A DNA stretch of 64,000 bases from Secundilactobacillus silagincola (GTDB lineage Bacteria; Bacillota; Bacilli; Lactobacillales; Lactobacillaceae), in assembly GCF_002583405.1 (NCBI RefSeq), contig NZ_BCMJ01000004.1, positions 124,001 to 188,000 on the forward strand. The letters run 5' to 3'. Positions 16,620-25,347 of the stretch are shown here, in pieces (the first letter of the stretch is position 1; each line of letters opens with the position of its first letter). The position numbers were made by a program, and so were the translations under genes. The notes beneath the pieces were generated by a model. The model had not been told where the DNA came from. It ran no database searches and saw nothing but the letters and a program-made list of their open reading frames with translations.

Positions 16620-17954
16620 TTAATCGCCCACAATTGCCTTAATAGCAGCAGCATAAATGTCCATCGCCGTAAACATTTTTTCTAGTTCCCACTGTTCATC
16701 GACCTGATGCATATAATCTGGAACTCCTGGCAGCATTGCACCAAAGGCCACGCATTGGTTCATGGTTCGGGCATAAGTCGCCCCTCCGGAAACTTGCGGT
16801 TCAGTGTCATCTCCGGTAACCTCACGATAAACCGTCATTAATTTTTCAACTAGTTCACTGTCTTTAGGGACATATAACGGTGCTAAATAATCGAAATCTT
16901 CATAACGGTATCCATATTCAGCAACCTTCTTTGTCATCTTCTCAATCAACTCATCATGGTCCACAGTTACCGGTATCCGCATATCCACCTGCATCCGTGT
17001 TTCTTCAGGGCTGACTTCAATGTTTGAAATGTTGATGGTGAGATGTCCAGACGCTTCATCCGCCACATCACCCATTAAGTTAGTCCCAGTGGCATCTTCT
17101 TTGAAGCAACGACCGATTAAGCCTAGTGGTCCATCTGGGAAAACCTGGTCCAGCGCCATTGCCAGTCGTAACACCGCGTTAGTCCCATTGGGCGCTAACA
17201 TTGCGTGGACTGATTTACCAGTAACGGTAATCCCATTTTCGTCTGTTTCGTAGTCAAAGCCGAAATCATCCAGCGCTGCTTTAACTTCAGCCAGTTTGGG
17301 GCCATTATATTGTGCTTTGGCGGGAACCGCGTTGAAAGCGTGTTGCATCTTCAGGCTAAATTCCGTGCTACCTGGCCCAACGAAGTAGGATTGCTGAAGC
17401 CCCTTCTCGGCATAGGTAACCGGGAACTCGGAGTCTGGCGCGATACCATGAGTAATGGGATCTTCTTTTTGCTGATAAACGGCGATTCCGCGCCAAAGCG
17501 TTTCTTCATCTGTTCCGAAAATGAATCGAATACGTTCTTTGAAGGTCACCCCAGCGTCCATTAAGGCTTTAACAGCATACAACGCTGCTATTGATGGCCC
17601 CTTATCATCCTGAACACCACGTCCATAGGCCACACCGTTTTCAACCACCAGTTCAAATGGGTCATGGCTCCAGTCCGCTGTATCGCCAGCTGGAACAACG
17701 TCCACGTGACCAAGAATACCAAAGATTTCTTCGCCTTCACCAACTTCTGCATAACCGTAATTGCCATCCGGATCCGTATAGGTTTTAAAGCCGAGTTCAT
17801 CGCAAATTTGCATCATTTCATCTAACGCGTCTCTGATGGGCTGACCAAATGGTGCATCTGGCGCAGGATCTGTGGCGCTTGACGGGTGTTTAACTACTCG
17901 TTTAAGAGCTTCAACGGCTTCTTTTTGATGGGTTGCTTTGATGTCGTTTTGCAT
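16620..17954 (-). CDS. pepV: Dipeptidase PepV, M20 metallopeptidase family
   Basis: 444 residues; a cytosolic zinc dipeptidase that hydrolyses many dipeptides at the end of the proteolytic pathway. The metal site is visible: GHVDVVP (first His/Asp), GVQDDKGP (bridging Asp), the catalytic-base segment GTDEETLW, and a late MHQVDE His. A lid domain insertion lies between about residues 190 and 340, as in PepV. The YfcC-type transporter gene lies upstream on the same strand, separated by an array of R1 hairpin repeats. A terminator follows at 16526. Confidence 0.92.
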   Translation of the reverse strand: MQNDIKATHQKEAVEALKRVVKHPSSATDPAPDAPFGQPIRDALDEMMQICDELGFKTYTDPDGNYGYAEVGEGEEIFGILGHVDVVPAGDTADWSHDPFELVVENGVAYGRGVQDDKGPSIAALYAVKALMDAGVTFKERIRFIFGTDEETLWRGIAVYQQKEDPITHGIAPDSEFPVTYAEKGLQQSYFVGPGSTEFSLKMQHAFNAVPAKAQYNGPKLAEVKAALDDFGFDYETDENGITVTGKSVHAMLAPNGTNAVLRLAMALDQVFPDGPLGLIGRCFKEDATGTNLMGDVADEASGHLTINISNIEVSPEETRMQVDMRIPVTVDHDELIEKMTKKVAEYGYRYEDFDYLAPLYVPKDSELVEKLMTVYREVTGDDTEPQVSGGATYARTMNQCVAFGAMLPGVPDYMHQVDEQWELEKMFTAMDIYAAAIKAIVGD

Positions 17955-18004
17955 GGTGGGGTCCTCCTTTATGATTTTGGATGGTTTCTTTAATATTGTT
18001 TAAA

Positions 18005-18046
18005 TGGGTTGTGCCAGGCAGAGAACTGCATTTTTTTACATTGCCT
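18005..18046. repeat. R1 hairpin repeat, partial copy
   Basis: A fragment of one arm (AGGCAGAGAACTGCAT, as in the next copies) without the matching second arm or loop. It starts the array between pepV and the transporter gene. Confidence 0.5.
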
Positions 18047-18052
18047 AACTGG

Positions 18053-18158
18053 GCTACAACAAGCAGAGAGCTGCATGTAAGGAGCAGCCACCCAAAATCC
18101 AAGTTCGGGATTTTTGGCGCCCGCCCCTTACACTCCGCTCTCTAACCGCTTGTTTCCG
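18053..18158 (-). repeat. R1 hairpin repeat, full copy 1
   Basis: Near-palindromic element: outer arm AACAAGC..GAGAGC pairs with GCTCTC..GCTTGTT, a middle GTAAGG arm pairs with CCTTAC, and the inner AAATCC and GGGATTT surround the conserved loop aagttc. Reverse orientation relative to the trp copies. Confidence 0.85.
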
Positions 18159-18176
18159 CACCTTGGCTTAATCGGG

Positions 18177-18283
18177 CTACACTAGACAGAGAACTGCATG
18201 TAAGTCAATTCTGGTATAAATCCAAAACCGGGATTTTTACCAGAACCGTCTTACACTCCGCTCTCTAACCGTCTAGCTCCGCA
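18177..18283 (-). repeat. R1 hairpin repeat, full copy 2
   Basis: Outer arm CTAGAC..GAGA pairs with TCTC..GTCTAG; variable arm TTCTGGTA pairs with TACCAGAA; core AAATCCAAAACCGGGATTT. Variable arms differ from the neighbouring copies yet remain complementary. Confidence 0.88.
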
Positions 18284-18301
18284 CCTTGGCTTAATCAGGC
18301 T

Positions 18302-18403
18302 CCTACAGGCAGAGACTTGCACCTAAGCCAATACCGCTATAAATCCAAGACCGGGATTTCTACCGGCATCGGCTTAGGCTCCAGTCTCTAACCGCCTGTA
18401 TCC
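18302..18403 (-). repeat. R1 hairpin repeat, full copy 3
   Basis: ACAGGC..GAGACT pairs with AGTCTC..GCCTGT; CTAAGCC pairs with GGCTTAG; core AAATCCAAGACCGGGATTT. Copies 1-3 are separated by near-identical 20-base linkers (ccgcaccttggcttaatc), so the unit was duplicated in tandem. The array ends 6 bases before the transporter stop codon. Confidence 0.88.
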
Positions 18404-18408
18404 ACACC

Positions 18409-19926
18409 TTATAATATTGCCAACACCCCCAAGAACACACTCGTCACAATGAAGAGGTAAATCATCAGCTTGGCAATCCACTTCCACCATACACTAATGT
18501 TGATGTGCGCAATGGCCAAGGCCCCCATCACGACACCTGAAGTTGGCGTAATCAAGTTTACCCAGCCCGACGCTGCCTGGTACGCCGTGATGACGACACT
18601 ACCATCCACGCCAGCAAATTTACCCATCGGTCCGATAATTCCCATGGTTGCTGATGCAAGACCAGACGTTGACGGAATCAGGAACGACATTGGAATGTAG
18701 AAAATGTAGGTGATGATGATGAAGACACTTTCTGAGAGACCCTTAAGTCCCATTTCACCCCAATGAAGCACTGTATCAGTAATTAAACCGTCATTCATAA
18801 CCACTTGAATCCCACGAGCAACCGCCACGATGATGGCTACGCTAAGGAATTCTGCCATACCGCCAAGGAAGGCGTGAATGAAATCGGCTTCTTTCATCTT
18901 ATAAACAAACATCACAACGACTGACATTAATAGGAAGAGCATGGTAATTTCTGAGAAGTACCAGTCACCCATCGGCACCATGTCGCTACCGAGGATGTTG
19001 CCTACTACCGGAATACCAGATAACCACTTGGTTGCACTTTCAAAGAAAGTCCACTTCGTATTGATCGTGCTCCAAGGAATTAAACCAACGATCATCAGCA
19101 GGAATGTTAAGCCAAAGAGGGTGAGGACGCCTTTTTGACGGCCGGTCATGGTGCCACCTTCATCAGCATCAGCTACTGAGAAACGATCCAGGTCTTCTTG
19201 ACGCTGTTCAAACACAGCCGATTTACTTGGATCTTTCTCAACCTTTGAAGCATAACGGTAAACATACCAGATACTCAACACCAGTGTAATAATCAACAGC
19301 AGTAATCGTGGGAAGAGTCCCTGTCCCATCGAAATATCCAGTGTTTGACTGGCCACACCAGTCGCAAATGGATTCACCGTGGAAGCCAAACAACCAATCT
19401 GTGACCCGACTAAGATAATCGCCACGGCTGTTAAGGAATCAAAGCCCACACCAATCATCACTGGAATCAGCAGTGGATAAAACGCAATGGTTTCTTCTGC
19501 CATCCCATATGTTGAACCGCCTAAAGCAAACAAAATCATTAAAATCGGAATTAAACGTTTTTCTTTTCCTTTATATTTACGAACAACGGCACCAATACCG
19601 TCATCTAAAGCCTTGGTCTTGTTAACAACACCAAGGAAGCCACCGATTACAAGAATAAATAGCGAGATAGAAATTGCGCCTTCGGTTTGGTCGTTACCGA
19701 TCATCCCGTAAATTGGTGCCATAAAGACGTCCCAAATACCTTGTGGGTTCGCCGTTACTGATTTATAAGTATGCGCAATAATATTGCCAGCTTTATCAGT
19801 GTTATAAGCCCCTGCAGGAATAATCCAGGTGAGAATTGCCACTAAACAAATAATCATGAACAGAATCGTATACGCTGACGGCATTTTAAACCGTCTTTTT
19901 TTCGGTTCCACTTTAGGTGTTTGCAT
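18409..19926 (-). CDS. YfcC-family membrane transporter (C4-dicarboxylate/amino-acid carrier type)
   Basis: 505 residues with about 12 hydrophobic segments, beginning with a basic tail and YTILFMIICLVAILTWIIPAGAY. STYGMAEETIAFYPLLIPVM and VNPFATGVASQTLDISMGQG mark the YfcC/DcuC-like ion-transporter superfamily, whose members often sit beside peptidases or arginine-deiminase genes. ATG 19926 is chosen because GGAG lies nine bases upstream; earlier ATGs lack spacing. It is followed on the same strand, after the R1 array, by pepV, which suggests uptake of an amino-acid derivative or peptide. Substrate unknown. Confidence 0.82.
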   Translation of the reverse strand: MQTPKVEPKKRRFKMPSAYTILFMIICLVAILTWIIPAGAYNTDKAGNIIAHTYKSVTANPQGIWDVFMAPIYGMIGNDQTEGAISISLFILVIGGFLGVVNKTKALDDGIGAVVRKYKGKEKRLIPILMILFALGGSTYGMAEETIAFYPLLIPVMIGVGFDSLTAVAIILVGSQIGCLASTVNPFATGVASQTLDISMGQGLFPRLLLLIITLVLSIWYVYRYASKVEKDPSKSAVFEQRQEDLDRFSVADADEGGTMTGRQKGVLTLFGLTFLLMIVGLIPWSTINTKWTFFESATKWLSGIPVVGNILGSDMVPMGDWYFSEITMLFLLMSVVVMFVYKMKEADFIHAFLGGMAEFLSVAIIVAVARGIQVVMNDGLITDTVLHWGEMGLKGLSESVFIIITYIFYIPMSFLIPSTSGLASATMGIIGPMGKFAGVDGSVVITAYQAASGWVNLITPTSGVVMGALAIAHINISVWWKWIAKLMIYLFIVTSVFLGVLAIL

Positions 19927-20148
19927 CGTCCTCATCTCCTTATCACTATTCTTTAACACTTTTTAGTTTATCGGAGACAAGTAACCAAATTATGACTATT
20001 GTTTGAAAATTTTTAATTTTATACTAATTGTGAGCATTAATCTTTACTTATTTGTATATCTCAAGCAATTATCTGTGTCAGTAAGTATCAAACGCTACTA
20101 CATGTATGCTATAATCATTTTGAAATCGTCACCACAGGAGGGATATCA

Positions 20149-20706
20149 ATGACTGAAGAAGGATACATGAACATTCAAGATGCAGATCCAGACATTATTG
20201 TTGACCTTAAATACGCTACTACTGATAATTTTACTGGCCGAGTTATCTATGACTTTACAACCGCGATTGCTCGAATCGGTACAGCGAAGAAACTCGCCAA
20301 GGCCGCCAAAGCACTTAAAGAGCAAGGCTATCGCATTAAAGTTTGGGACGCCTACCGACCAACTGAGGCACAGGAGAAATTATTTGAAGTCGTTTCTAAC
20401 CCAACTTGGGTTGCTGAACCTGATCCAAATTACTCCCATCAAAAAGGCGTTACTTTTGACCTCACCCTCACTGACTTAGATGGTAAAGAAATCGAAATGC
20501 AATCCGGCTTCGACGATTTCACGGGAAAAGCGGTTCGCGATTACCCTCGAACACCCACTCAAGAAAAGAACTTTCAGACTTTAGTTAAAGCTATGACCGA
20601 CGCTGGTTTTGTTGGTTACGAAAATGAATGGTGGGATTATCGCGATACGAATATGGATGATTATGGACCATTAGATGCAAATCCAAACGATTTTGCGCAC
20701 GCGTAA
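20149..20706 (+). CDS. VanX-type D-Ala-D-Ala dipeptidase (M15 family)
   Basis: 185 residues; family members split D-alanyl-D-alanine in the cytosol, recycling wall precursors or supporting depsipeptide walls. WDAYRP contains the transition-state Arg (Arg70), zinc ligands His97 and Asp104 lie in SHQKGVTFD, and the catalytic Glu160 in NEWWDY. The third zinc ligand, normally His in EWWH, is Asp163 here; Asp can bind zinc, and I believe lactobacillus relatives share it, but this is from memory. GGAGG stands seven bases before the ATG. Transcribed alone. Confidence 0.82.
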   Translation: MTEEGYMNIQDADPDIIVDLKYATTDNFTGRVIYDFTTAIARIGTAKKLAKAAKALKEQGYRIKVWDAYRPTEAQEKLFEVVSNPTWVAEPDPNYSHQKGVTFDLTLTDLDGKEIEMQSGFDDFTGKAVRDYPRTPTQEKNFQTLVKAMTDAGFVGYENEWWDYRDTNMDDYGPLDANPNDFAHA

Positions 20707-20746
20707 AAACCTGAGCCAACTATTAAACATTCACACTAAAACTGAC

Positions 20747-20910
20747 TATACTATTCTATGGTGATTACCACCTCCAAACGATCAGCTCAAGTACGTGGCT
20801 CCGCAGAAATACGACCAGGCTTGACTATGGTGATTACCCCCAATCTGTAAGGATTGGAACTGAGTTAACTCAAAAAACACCGCCCTTTATGTGAAGGACG
20901 GTGCTTTTAG
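20747..20910 (+). ncRNA. Candidate small RNA with direct repeats, possibly antitoxin-like
   Basis: A -10 box TATACT (20747-20752, weak -35 TAAACA 17 bases before) leads into about 150 bases ending in a strong hairpin ACCGCCCTT/AAGGACGGT (20876-20903). The segment contains two copies of CTATGGTGATTACC about 70 bases apart (20756 and 20823). Direct repeats near each end and a shared bidirectional terminator resemble the layout of Fst/par-type antitoxin RNAs, but no hydrophobic toxin ORF is present on either strand. It is unassigned otherwise. Confidence 0.45.
20874..20909. terminator. Bidirectional hairpin terminator
   Basis: AAAACACCGCCCTTtatgtgAAGGACGGTGCTTTT, a GC-rich stem flanked by A and T runs; ends the candidate RNA at 20747. 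Confidence 0.85.
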
Positions 20911-20985
20911 TTTCTATTAAATTTACATCTACTGGGCTCAATGCTAAAGTAGATTTGTACGAATATTAAGGGAGAAGGATATGTT

Positions 20986-22392
20986 TTGAATCGTAAACTA
21001 TTAATCAGCACCGCTGCGTTGATTGCCGGATTAGGCATCGCGTATAGTAGCCTGCAAACACCAACAGCTTCAGCATCTTACCGAGTCGTAAAACGAACTG
21101 AGGACAATGCACCATTCTCGACGTTTTACCTTAAGAATAAGCATAGTAATGCATACATGTGGAATTTATCCCACACGAAAAAAAGCCATAATTTAAAAAA
21201 TTATCCTCACACAACCTGGTCTCGAACTTCAACAGTTACCTTACAGTCAGGTAAAAAGCGGTCAATCTACTATCAAGTTAGTAATGGCCGTTACAACGGT
21301 TATGTCTGGCACGGTTACTTCAAGGCTGGGCAGAACCCTGACGTTTCATACAGAACCAACAGTGATAAGGAAGTTGTGTACAGCAGCATTCCCAAGCGTG
21401 ACTGGAGTCAAGTGGGGTCAGAAACTGATTATACACTGAAGAAGCCTCAACTAACTGGGCTTTCTTCGTACTCGGCATACGCTAAAAAACCAACCACTTC
21501 GCAAATTAACAAAGTGGTTGCCTTCATTAAAGCTTCGAACAACGCTGCCGGTATCACAGGCACTGGCTCATTAGCACCCGACCATGACGGTGATCCAACC
21601 TATAATGGCTGGCAAAACTTCCGCATCGTTATGCGCCCTATTAGTTCATCAAAATCTAAGACCATGGTGCCCTATGTCGAATACATGACCAACAACGTTA
21701 TCGATGAAGGTACCGGCAATTCTTACTCAGGTAGCGAATGGGAAACAGCAGGAACCTTCAAAGCCTTTTATGATGCCGCCTCTGCTATCAGCGTCAAGAG
21801 TTACGACTCAAACAAACAGCCGTCAGATACTGGTACGGTCATATTCACACCCATTAGTTACGCTTTACCTAGTTATGCCGTAGAAGACCCCTATTTCTAC
21901 ACCCAAGCTGATAAAATCTACACTCTAGCCAAGGGCAGTCTGTCAGTTGTTCAAAACGGCACTCAACTTGAATATGTCAAAACAGCCAACATTTTGAAGT
22001 TCCCTAATCAAATTGTTTATCGCAATGGGATTGCCTATGGTCTAGCTGATCCAACCCGTACTGCAGTTAATATCAACCATAGTAAGGCGACCCATTACCG
22101 TCAGATTGATCCAAACTTTACCTCACCGGCATTTAATGATGATGTTTATCGTAATGGTCAATGGACACAAAACTTCTCAGTTGTATTAGACGAAGATTGG
22201 GCAGAGAACGTTAATGGTGGAATGGCTCTAAAACCAGCAACGATTATGCTGACTCAACCAAGTACAGATCCTGATAGAATTCCAGATTTCAACCCGCCAT
22301 ATCCGGTTGCAATGGGCACGACCACGGCAGATGCCAACACGTTGCGTAACCTCTATGCACCAAGTAGCGTCTGGGCAAAATACCTGAAGTAA
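20986..22392 (+). CDS. Secreted protein with a YMWN/NYPxTTW surface module
   Basis: 468 residues from a TTG start (GAAGGA six bases upstream). A Sec signal peptide ends near residue 31 (ASASY). Residues about 35-115 carry a module with YMWNLSHTKKSHNLKNYPHTTW, then a Tyr-rich strand and GYVWHGYFK. The same module recurs at 59294-60106 and in more diverged form at 62058-62795, so it is probably a wall-binding domain. The long C-terminal part has no motif I recognise and no LPxTG anchor. Transcribed alone, ending at an R2 palindrome. Confidence 0.75.
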   Translation: MNRKLLISTAALIAGLGIAYSSLQTPTASASYRVVKRTEDNAPFSTFYLKNKHSNAYMWNLSHTKKSHNLKNYPHTTWSRTSTVTLQSGKKRSIYYQVSNGRYNGYVWHGYFKAGQNPDVSYRTNSDKEVVYSSIPKRDWSQVGSETDYTLKKPQLTGLSSYSAYAKKPTTSQINKVVAFIKASNNAAGITGTGSLAPDHDGDPTYNGWQNFRIVMRPISSSKSKTMVPYVEYMTNNVIDEGTGNSYSGSEWETAGTFKAFYDAASAISVKSYDSNKQPSDTGTVIFTPISYALPSYAVEDPYFYTQADKIYTLAKGSLSVVQNGTQLEYVKTANILKFPNQIVYRNGIAYGLADPTRTAVNINHSKATHYRQIDPNFTSPAFNDDVYRNGQWTQNFSVVLDEDWAENVNGGMALKPATIMLTQPSTDPDRIPDFNPPYPVAMGTTTADANTLRNLYAPSSVWAKYLK

Positions 22393-22409
22393 TATTTTAT
22401 ATCATGCTT

Positions 22410-22519
22410 CAAAACTCAGATTCCGGCCATTTAACGCAAATAAGACCTATTCCGGCAAAGTTTCCACCGGAACAGGTCTTATTTGCGTAAATTCTGGAAT
22501 CTACCGCGTTTTGTCACAC
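22410..22519. repeat. R2 palindromic repeat, copy 1
   Basis: Outer arm AAAACTC..AGATTCC pairs with GGAATCT..GCGTTTT; middle CGCAAATAAGACCT pairs with AGGTCTTATTTGCG; loop near ggcaaagtttccacc. It lies between two convergent genes and would work as a bidirectional terminator. Confidence 0.85.
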
Positions 22520-22522
22520 ACG

Positions 22523-23167
22523 CTACTGTTCATTATCATCCGTTACCTGTTTAACAAACGAATGGTCTGGCACCCGAATCAGCGTGAAGCGGTTGGCCAA
22601 TCGACCCGCGTGGAGGCCAATACCGTTTAGGAAATCCTTTTTATAAGTGGTTTCTACAACACCAACCCACGCCTTTTGATGCTGCTTTTCCATCTGATTA
22701 ACTTTCTTGGTATCCCACTTATACGAAGATGCCACCAAGTTGATTGGATGCGACCCCGCTGAAACGGTGGCACTGTCACCGGGAACGATGTCCTTTTCAC
22801 CCTGAGTATAAAAGGTATAATACTGCGCTGGTTTACGGCCATTACCCGTTTTAACGATGACGTAATCTGACTTATCCACAGCACTGGTATCTAGGACTAG
22901 TGGCTTATATTGATAAGCAACGGTGACCCGATTAGGATTAAGCTGACTGACATCTTGAAACAGCGTCGCGTAACCCATCCCCCACAAGCCAAGCAGGAAA
23001 ATGACTAATTCAATACTCGATTTGGTAATATTTTGCCACGACCAAGAACGTTTCTCCGTAACCAAAAGCTTCAGCCGGCGCACACGCATATCGTGCACCA
23101 TCCAAATTAAGTAGATTAATAGTAGAAGCCACAGCCCCATACCGACTAAATTCCATGCTGATTTCAT
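22523..23167 (-). CDS. Membrane-anchored hypothetical protein
   Basis: 214 residues. Two N-terminal membrane segments (about 4-22 and 48-66) are followed by an extracytoplasmic domain of about 140 residues with no recognised motif. I believe lactobacilli carry a conserved family of this layout under the name LVIS_2131, but that is from memory. The start at 23167 is taken because GGGAG lies nine bases upstream; earlier in-frame codons would add a polar leader before the first helix. It is convergent with the secreted-protein gene and divergent from the Ntn hydrolase. Confidence 0.65.
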   Translation of the reverse strand: MKSAWNLVGMGLWLLLLIYLIWMVHDMRVRRLKLLVTEKRSWSWQNITKSSIELVIFLLGLWGMGYATLFQDVSQLNPNRVTVAYQYKPLVLDTSAVDKSDYVIVKTGNGRKPAQYYTFYTQGEKDIVPGDSATVSAGSHPINLVASSYKWDTKKVNQMEKQHQKAWVGVVETTYKKDFLNGIGLHAGRLANRFTLIRVPDHSFVKQVTDDNEQ

Positions 23168-23342
23168 GCTAAATTCTCCCATTCTTATCCATGATTTAAC
23201 GCTTTTGTCACTTTGCCCCACCCGGAGAAGCGCTTAACTTCTTTCTAGATTATCGAAATTGGGGTTTAAAAACAAGTCCTTAGGTAGAAATGTTTCCCTG
23301 ACCTATAATAGCATTATACAACATAAGTAGGGGGCTTTTGAA

Positions 23343-24227
23343 ATGTGTACCAGTCTTACATTAACAGCGGCGGATGGCACCCATCTACTGGCAAGAACGA
23401 TGGATTTTCCCAACGTTGATCCTTGGAAACCGACCATCCTTGAAACCAGTACTGAATGGCGGCCGATTCTAGGCGAACCGCACACTAGCAAGTACCGAAT
23501 TGTCGGCTCAGCACGTCACCTGAACGGCCACTATCTTTTTGGTGATGGCCTAAATAGTCAGGGACTCAGTTGCGCCGAACTTTATTTTCCAAACCGCGTT
23601 CACTACTACGATGAACCGCAAGCTGGTATGACGAACCTCACGCCTCAAGACTTCATCTTGTGGGTGCTTAGCCAACATAGTACAATTGCGGAAGTTGCTG
23701 CTGATCTGGAAAACGTTGCCTTCATTGGCAAAGTCTGGTATGCAGAAAACAAAGTCTACCCTTTCCACTGGCTACTAGCCGATAAAACTGGAGCCACGGC
23801 TGTGTTAGAACCCACTACCCACTCGTTGACCTTAATCAGTGACCCCTTAAACGTCCTCACTAACACACCTGAATTGGCCAACCACATTGAGCGTGTTAAC
23901 AACTTTCTGGATACTGACGCTGCTCATTTACAAGACTCAGCCAGTCAATGGTTAACTGAAAATAAGCCGCTACCAGAAGGGCCAATCCCCACTAATCGGT
24001 TTATCAGAACCACGATCAATCTCTGGGGACAACCCCAACCGGCAACGGCTCATGATGCGATTGCGCGTGCAGAAGCAATTCTTCAGCAGGTGATTATCCC
24101 AAGACAAGCCGGCAAACAGCCAACTAACCATAATTTTACCCATTACATTAGTATAATTGATATGTCTCATCTGCGTTATTTACAATTACCAACCGATGAC
24201 ACATCAAAATCAGAAATCACCCTTTAA
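23343..24227 (+). CDS. Choloylglycine-hydrolase-family (linear amide C-N) hydrolase
   Basis: 294 residues of the Ntn-hydrolase family including bile-salt hydrolases, penicillin V acylases and related amidases. After removal of Met1, Cys2 is the nucleophile; Arg18 and Asp21 (ARTMDF) are the conserved partners, and GDGLNSQGLSCAELYFP fits the family's second active-site segment. It is about 20-30 residues shorter than typical bile-salt hydrolases, with the C-terminal Arg region reduced, so the preferred amide cannot be stated. The ATG overlaps a GGGGG ribosome site at moderate spacing, and a terminator follows at 24247. Confidence 0.82.
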   Translation: MCTSLTLTAADGTHLLARTMDFPNVDPWKPTILETSTEWRPILGEPHTSKYRIVGSARHLNGHYLFGDGLNSQGLSCAELYFPNRVHYYDEPQAGMTNLTPQDFILWVLSQHSTIAEVAADLENVAFIGKVWYAENKVYPFHWLLADKTGATAVLEPTTHSLTLISDPLNVLTNTPELANHIERVNNFLDTDAAHLQDSASQWLTENKPLPEGPIPTNRFIRTTINLWGQPQPATAHDAIARAEAILQQVIIPRQAGKQPTNHNFTHYISIIDMSHLRYLQLPTDDTSKSEITL

Positions 24228-24246
24228 TCTTGCTAAACAAGTCAAG

Positions 24247-24282
24247 AAAACTGCGATTTTAAGCCAAAATCGCAGTTTTTTT
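24247..24282 (+). terminator. Terminator after the Ntn-hydrolase gene
   Basis: AAAACTGCGATTTT-aagcc-AAAATCGCAGTTTTTTT, a perfect 14-bp stem with T run. Confidence 0.92.
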
Positions 24283-24554
24283 GACTTATTTTTTGAAAAA
24301 TCCCCTAATTTACCAGCTTTTGTTACAATCCTGCAATAAAGAAACGACGCCCGTTATAACGGCATTCAACGGACTTAAATTAGCGCCGTTTCACTGAAAG
24401 ATTACGTTTCTGTCGATTTCATTAATCTAATAGATAATTCACTGAAACACTACTGTAACTTAGGATTGTTACACTTAGTCTCGTTGAATTGATTAAGACA
24501 AATATGAATTTTAAAAAAAGACTACATACAAGCAAAAGGGGATATTTAGAAATT
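24283..24554. promoter_or_regulatory. Long leader of the NlpC/P60 gene with a WalR-like box
   Basis: TGTTAC-aatcc-TGCAAT at 24321-24337 matches the WalR (YycF) box TGTWAH-N5-TGTWAH with one mismatch, fitting control of wall hydrolases by WalKR. Downstream are palindromic stretches (CGCCCGTTATAACGG) and a second TGTAAC/TGTTAC pair at 24454-24472 with wrong spacing. No known riboswitch is recognised. Confidence 0.35.
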
Positions 24555-25028
24555 ATGAAGAAATGGTTCGTTAAACTCGCACTTACAGCAATTGCAGTTC
24601 TTGGTTTTACGGTTGCTGCTAACATGACTCACAGTACAACTGCAAGCGCCGCTACAACACCTTCTTACTCAAAGATTTACAAGGTCGCTAAACAACAACT
24701 TGGTAAACCTTATGGCTGGGGCTCAACTGGTCCTTCTCGGTTTGACTGCTCAGGTTTAACCTCATACGTATACAAAAAAGGTGCTTCAAAAGCAATTCCA
24801 CGTACTGCCCAAGCGCAATACAACAAGTACAAGAAGGTCTCATACGCCCATGCTAAGAAGGGTGACTTGGTCTTCTTCGGTGGTAGTAAACACAGTATCA
24901 GTCACGTTGGCCTGTACATCGGCGGCGGTAAGATGATCGATTCTCAAAACCGTGGCGTGATCGTCGAATCCGTTAAAGCACCTTGGTGGCACCATGTTGG
25001 TACTGCTCGAGTAACTAACTTAAATTAA
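24555..25028 (+). CDS. Secreted NlpC/P60 peptidoglycan endopeptidase
   Basis: 157 residues. A signal peptide ends near Ala33 (TASAA). The NlpC/P60 domain fills the rest: catalytic Cys65 in SRFDCSGL, His117 in ISHVGLYIG, and the usual AKKGDLVFF strand between them. It should cleave stem peptides (D-Glu to diamino acid) in the wall. It has no separate LysM or SH3 binding domain, unlike the larger NlpC/P60 protein at 62058. The ATG at 24555 places the basic MKKW start correctly; an upstream ATG would create an atypical leader. A terminator follows. Confidence 0.9.
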   Translation: MKKWFVKLALTAIAVLGFTVAANMTHSTTASAATTPSYSKIYKVAKQQLGKPYGWGSTGPSRFDCSGLTSYVYKKGASKAIPRTAQAQYNKYKKVSYAHAKKGDLVFFGGSKHSISHVGLYIGGGKMIDSQNRGVIVESVKAPWWHHVGTARVTNLN

Positions 25029-25045
25029 TCATATGCAATATCCCC

Positions 25046-25082
25046 AAAGACCTGATTGTCGTGATGATGATCAGGTCTTTTT
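25046..25082 (+). terminator. Terminator of the NlpC/P60 gene
   Basis: AAAGACCTGAT pairs with ATCAGGTCTTT, followed by TTT, 17 bases after the stop. Confidence 0.9.
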
Positions 25083-25090
25083 CGTATCGA

Positions 25091-25152
25091 GTGTGTGACA
25101 AAACGCGATAGATTCCAGAATTTAACACAAAATGGCTGGAATCTGAGTTGTG
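25091..25152. repeat. R2 palindromic repeat, short copy without the inner arms
   Basis: Keeps only the outer arms (GACAAAACGCGATAGATTCC and GGAATCTGAGTT) around TTTAACACAAAATGG; the central variable hairpin seen in other copies is missing, as if deleted. Confidence 0.65.
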
Positions 25153-25347
25153 GCGCCGTTTAGACTAGCTTAGAGTATTGAATAAAAGTAAATTTTAAGT
25201 TGTCTTTCAGTCAAGAAACCGGATGAAACTTTTATCAATATAGACTTATATCATGGCTTCTTTTCGGATTATTAATATAAACGATTAGACGGCCACCGAT
25301 TCTTAGAAAAAGACCGCACAACACTCCGTTAGATAGTAAAATACTAG

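Noticed and set aside
18005-18403. CRISPR array
   Set aside because: The tandem units are long self-complementary hairpins, not short direct repeats with unique spacers, and no cas gene is nearby.
20759-20852. 30-codon frame starting ATGGTGATTACC in the 20.8 kb region
   Set aside because: The start lies within the direct repeat itself, there is no ribosome site, and the product is neither hydrophobic nor like any known small protein.
24350-24480. ydaO-type c-di-AMP riboswitch before the NlpC/P60 gene
   Set aside because: NlpC/P60 genes often have one, but the conserved GGGG-containing core motifs are not present here.
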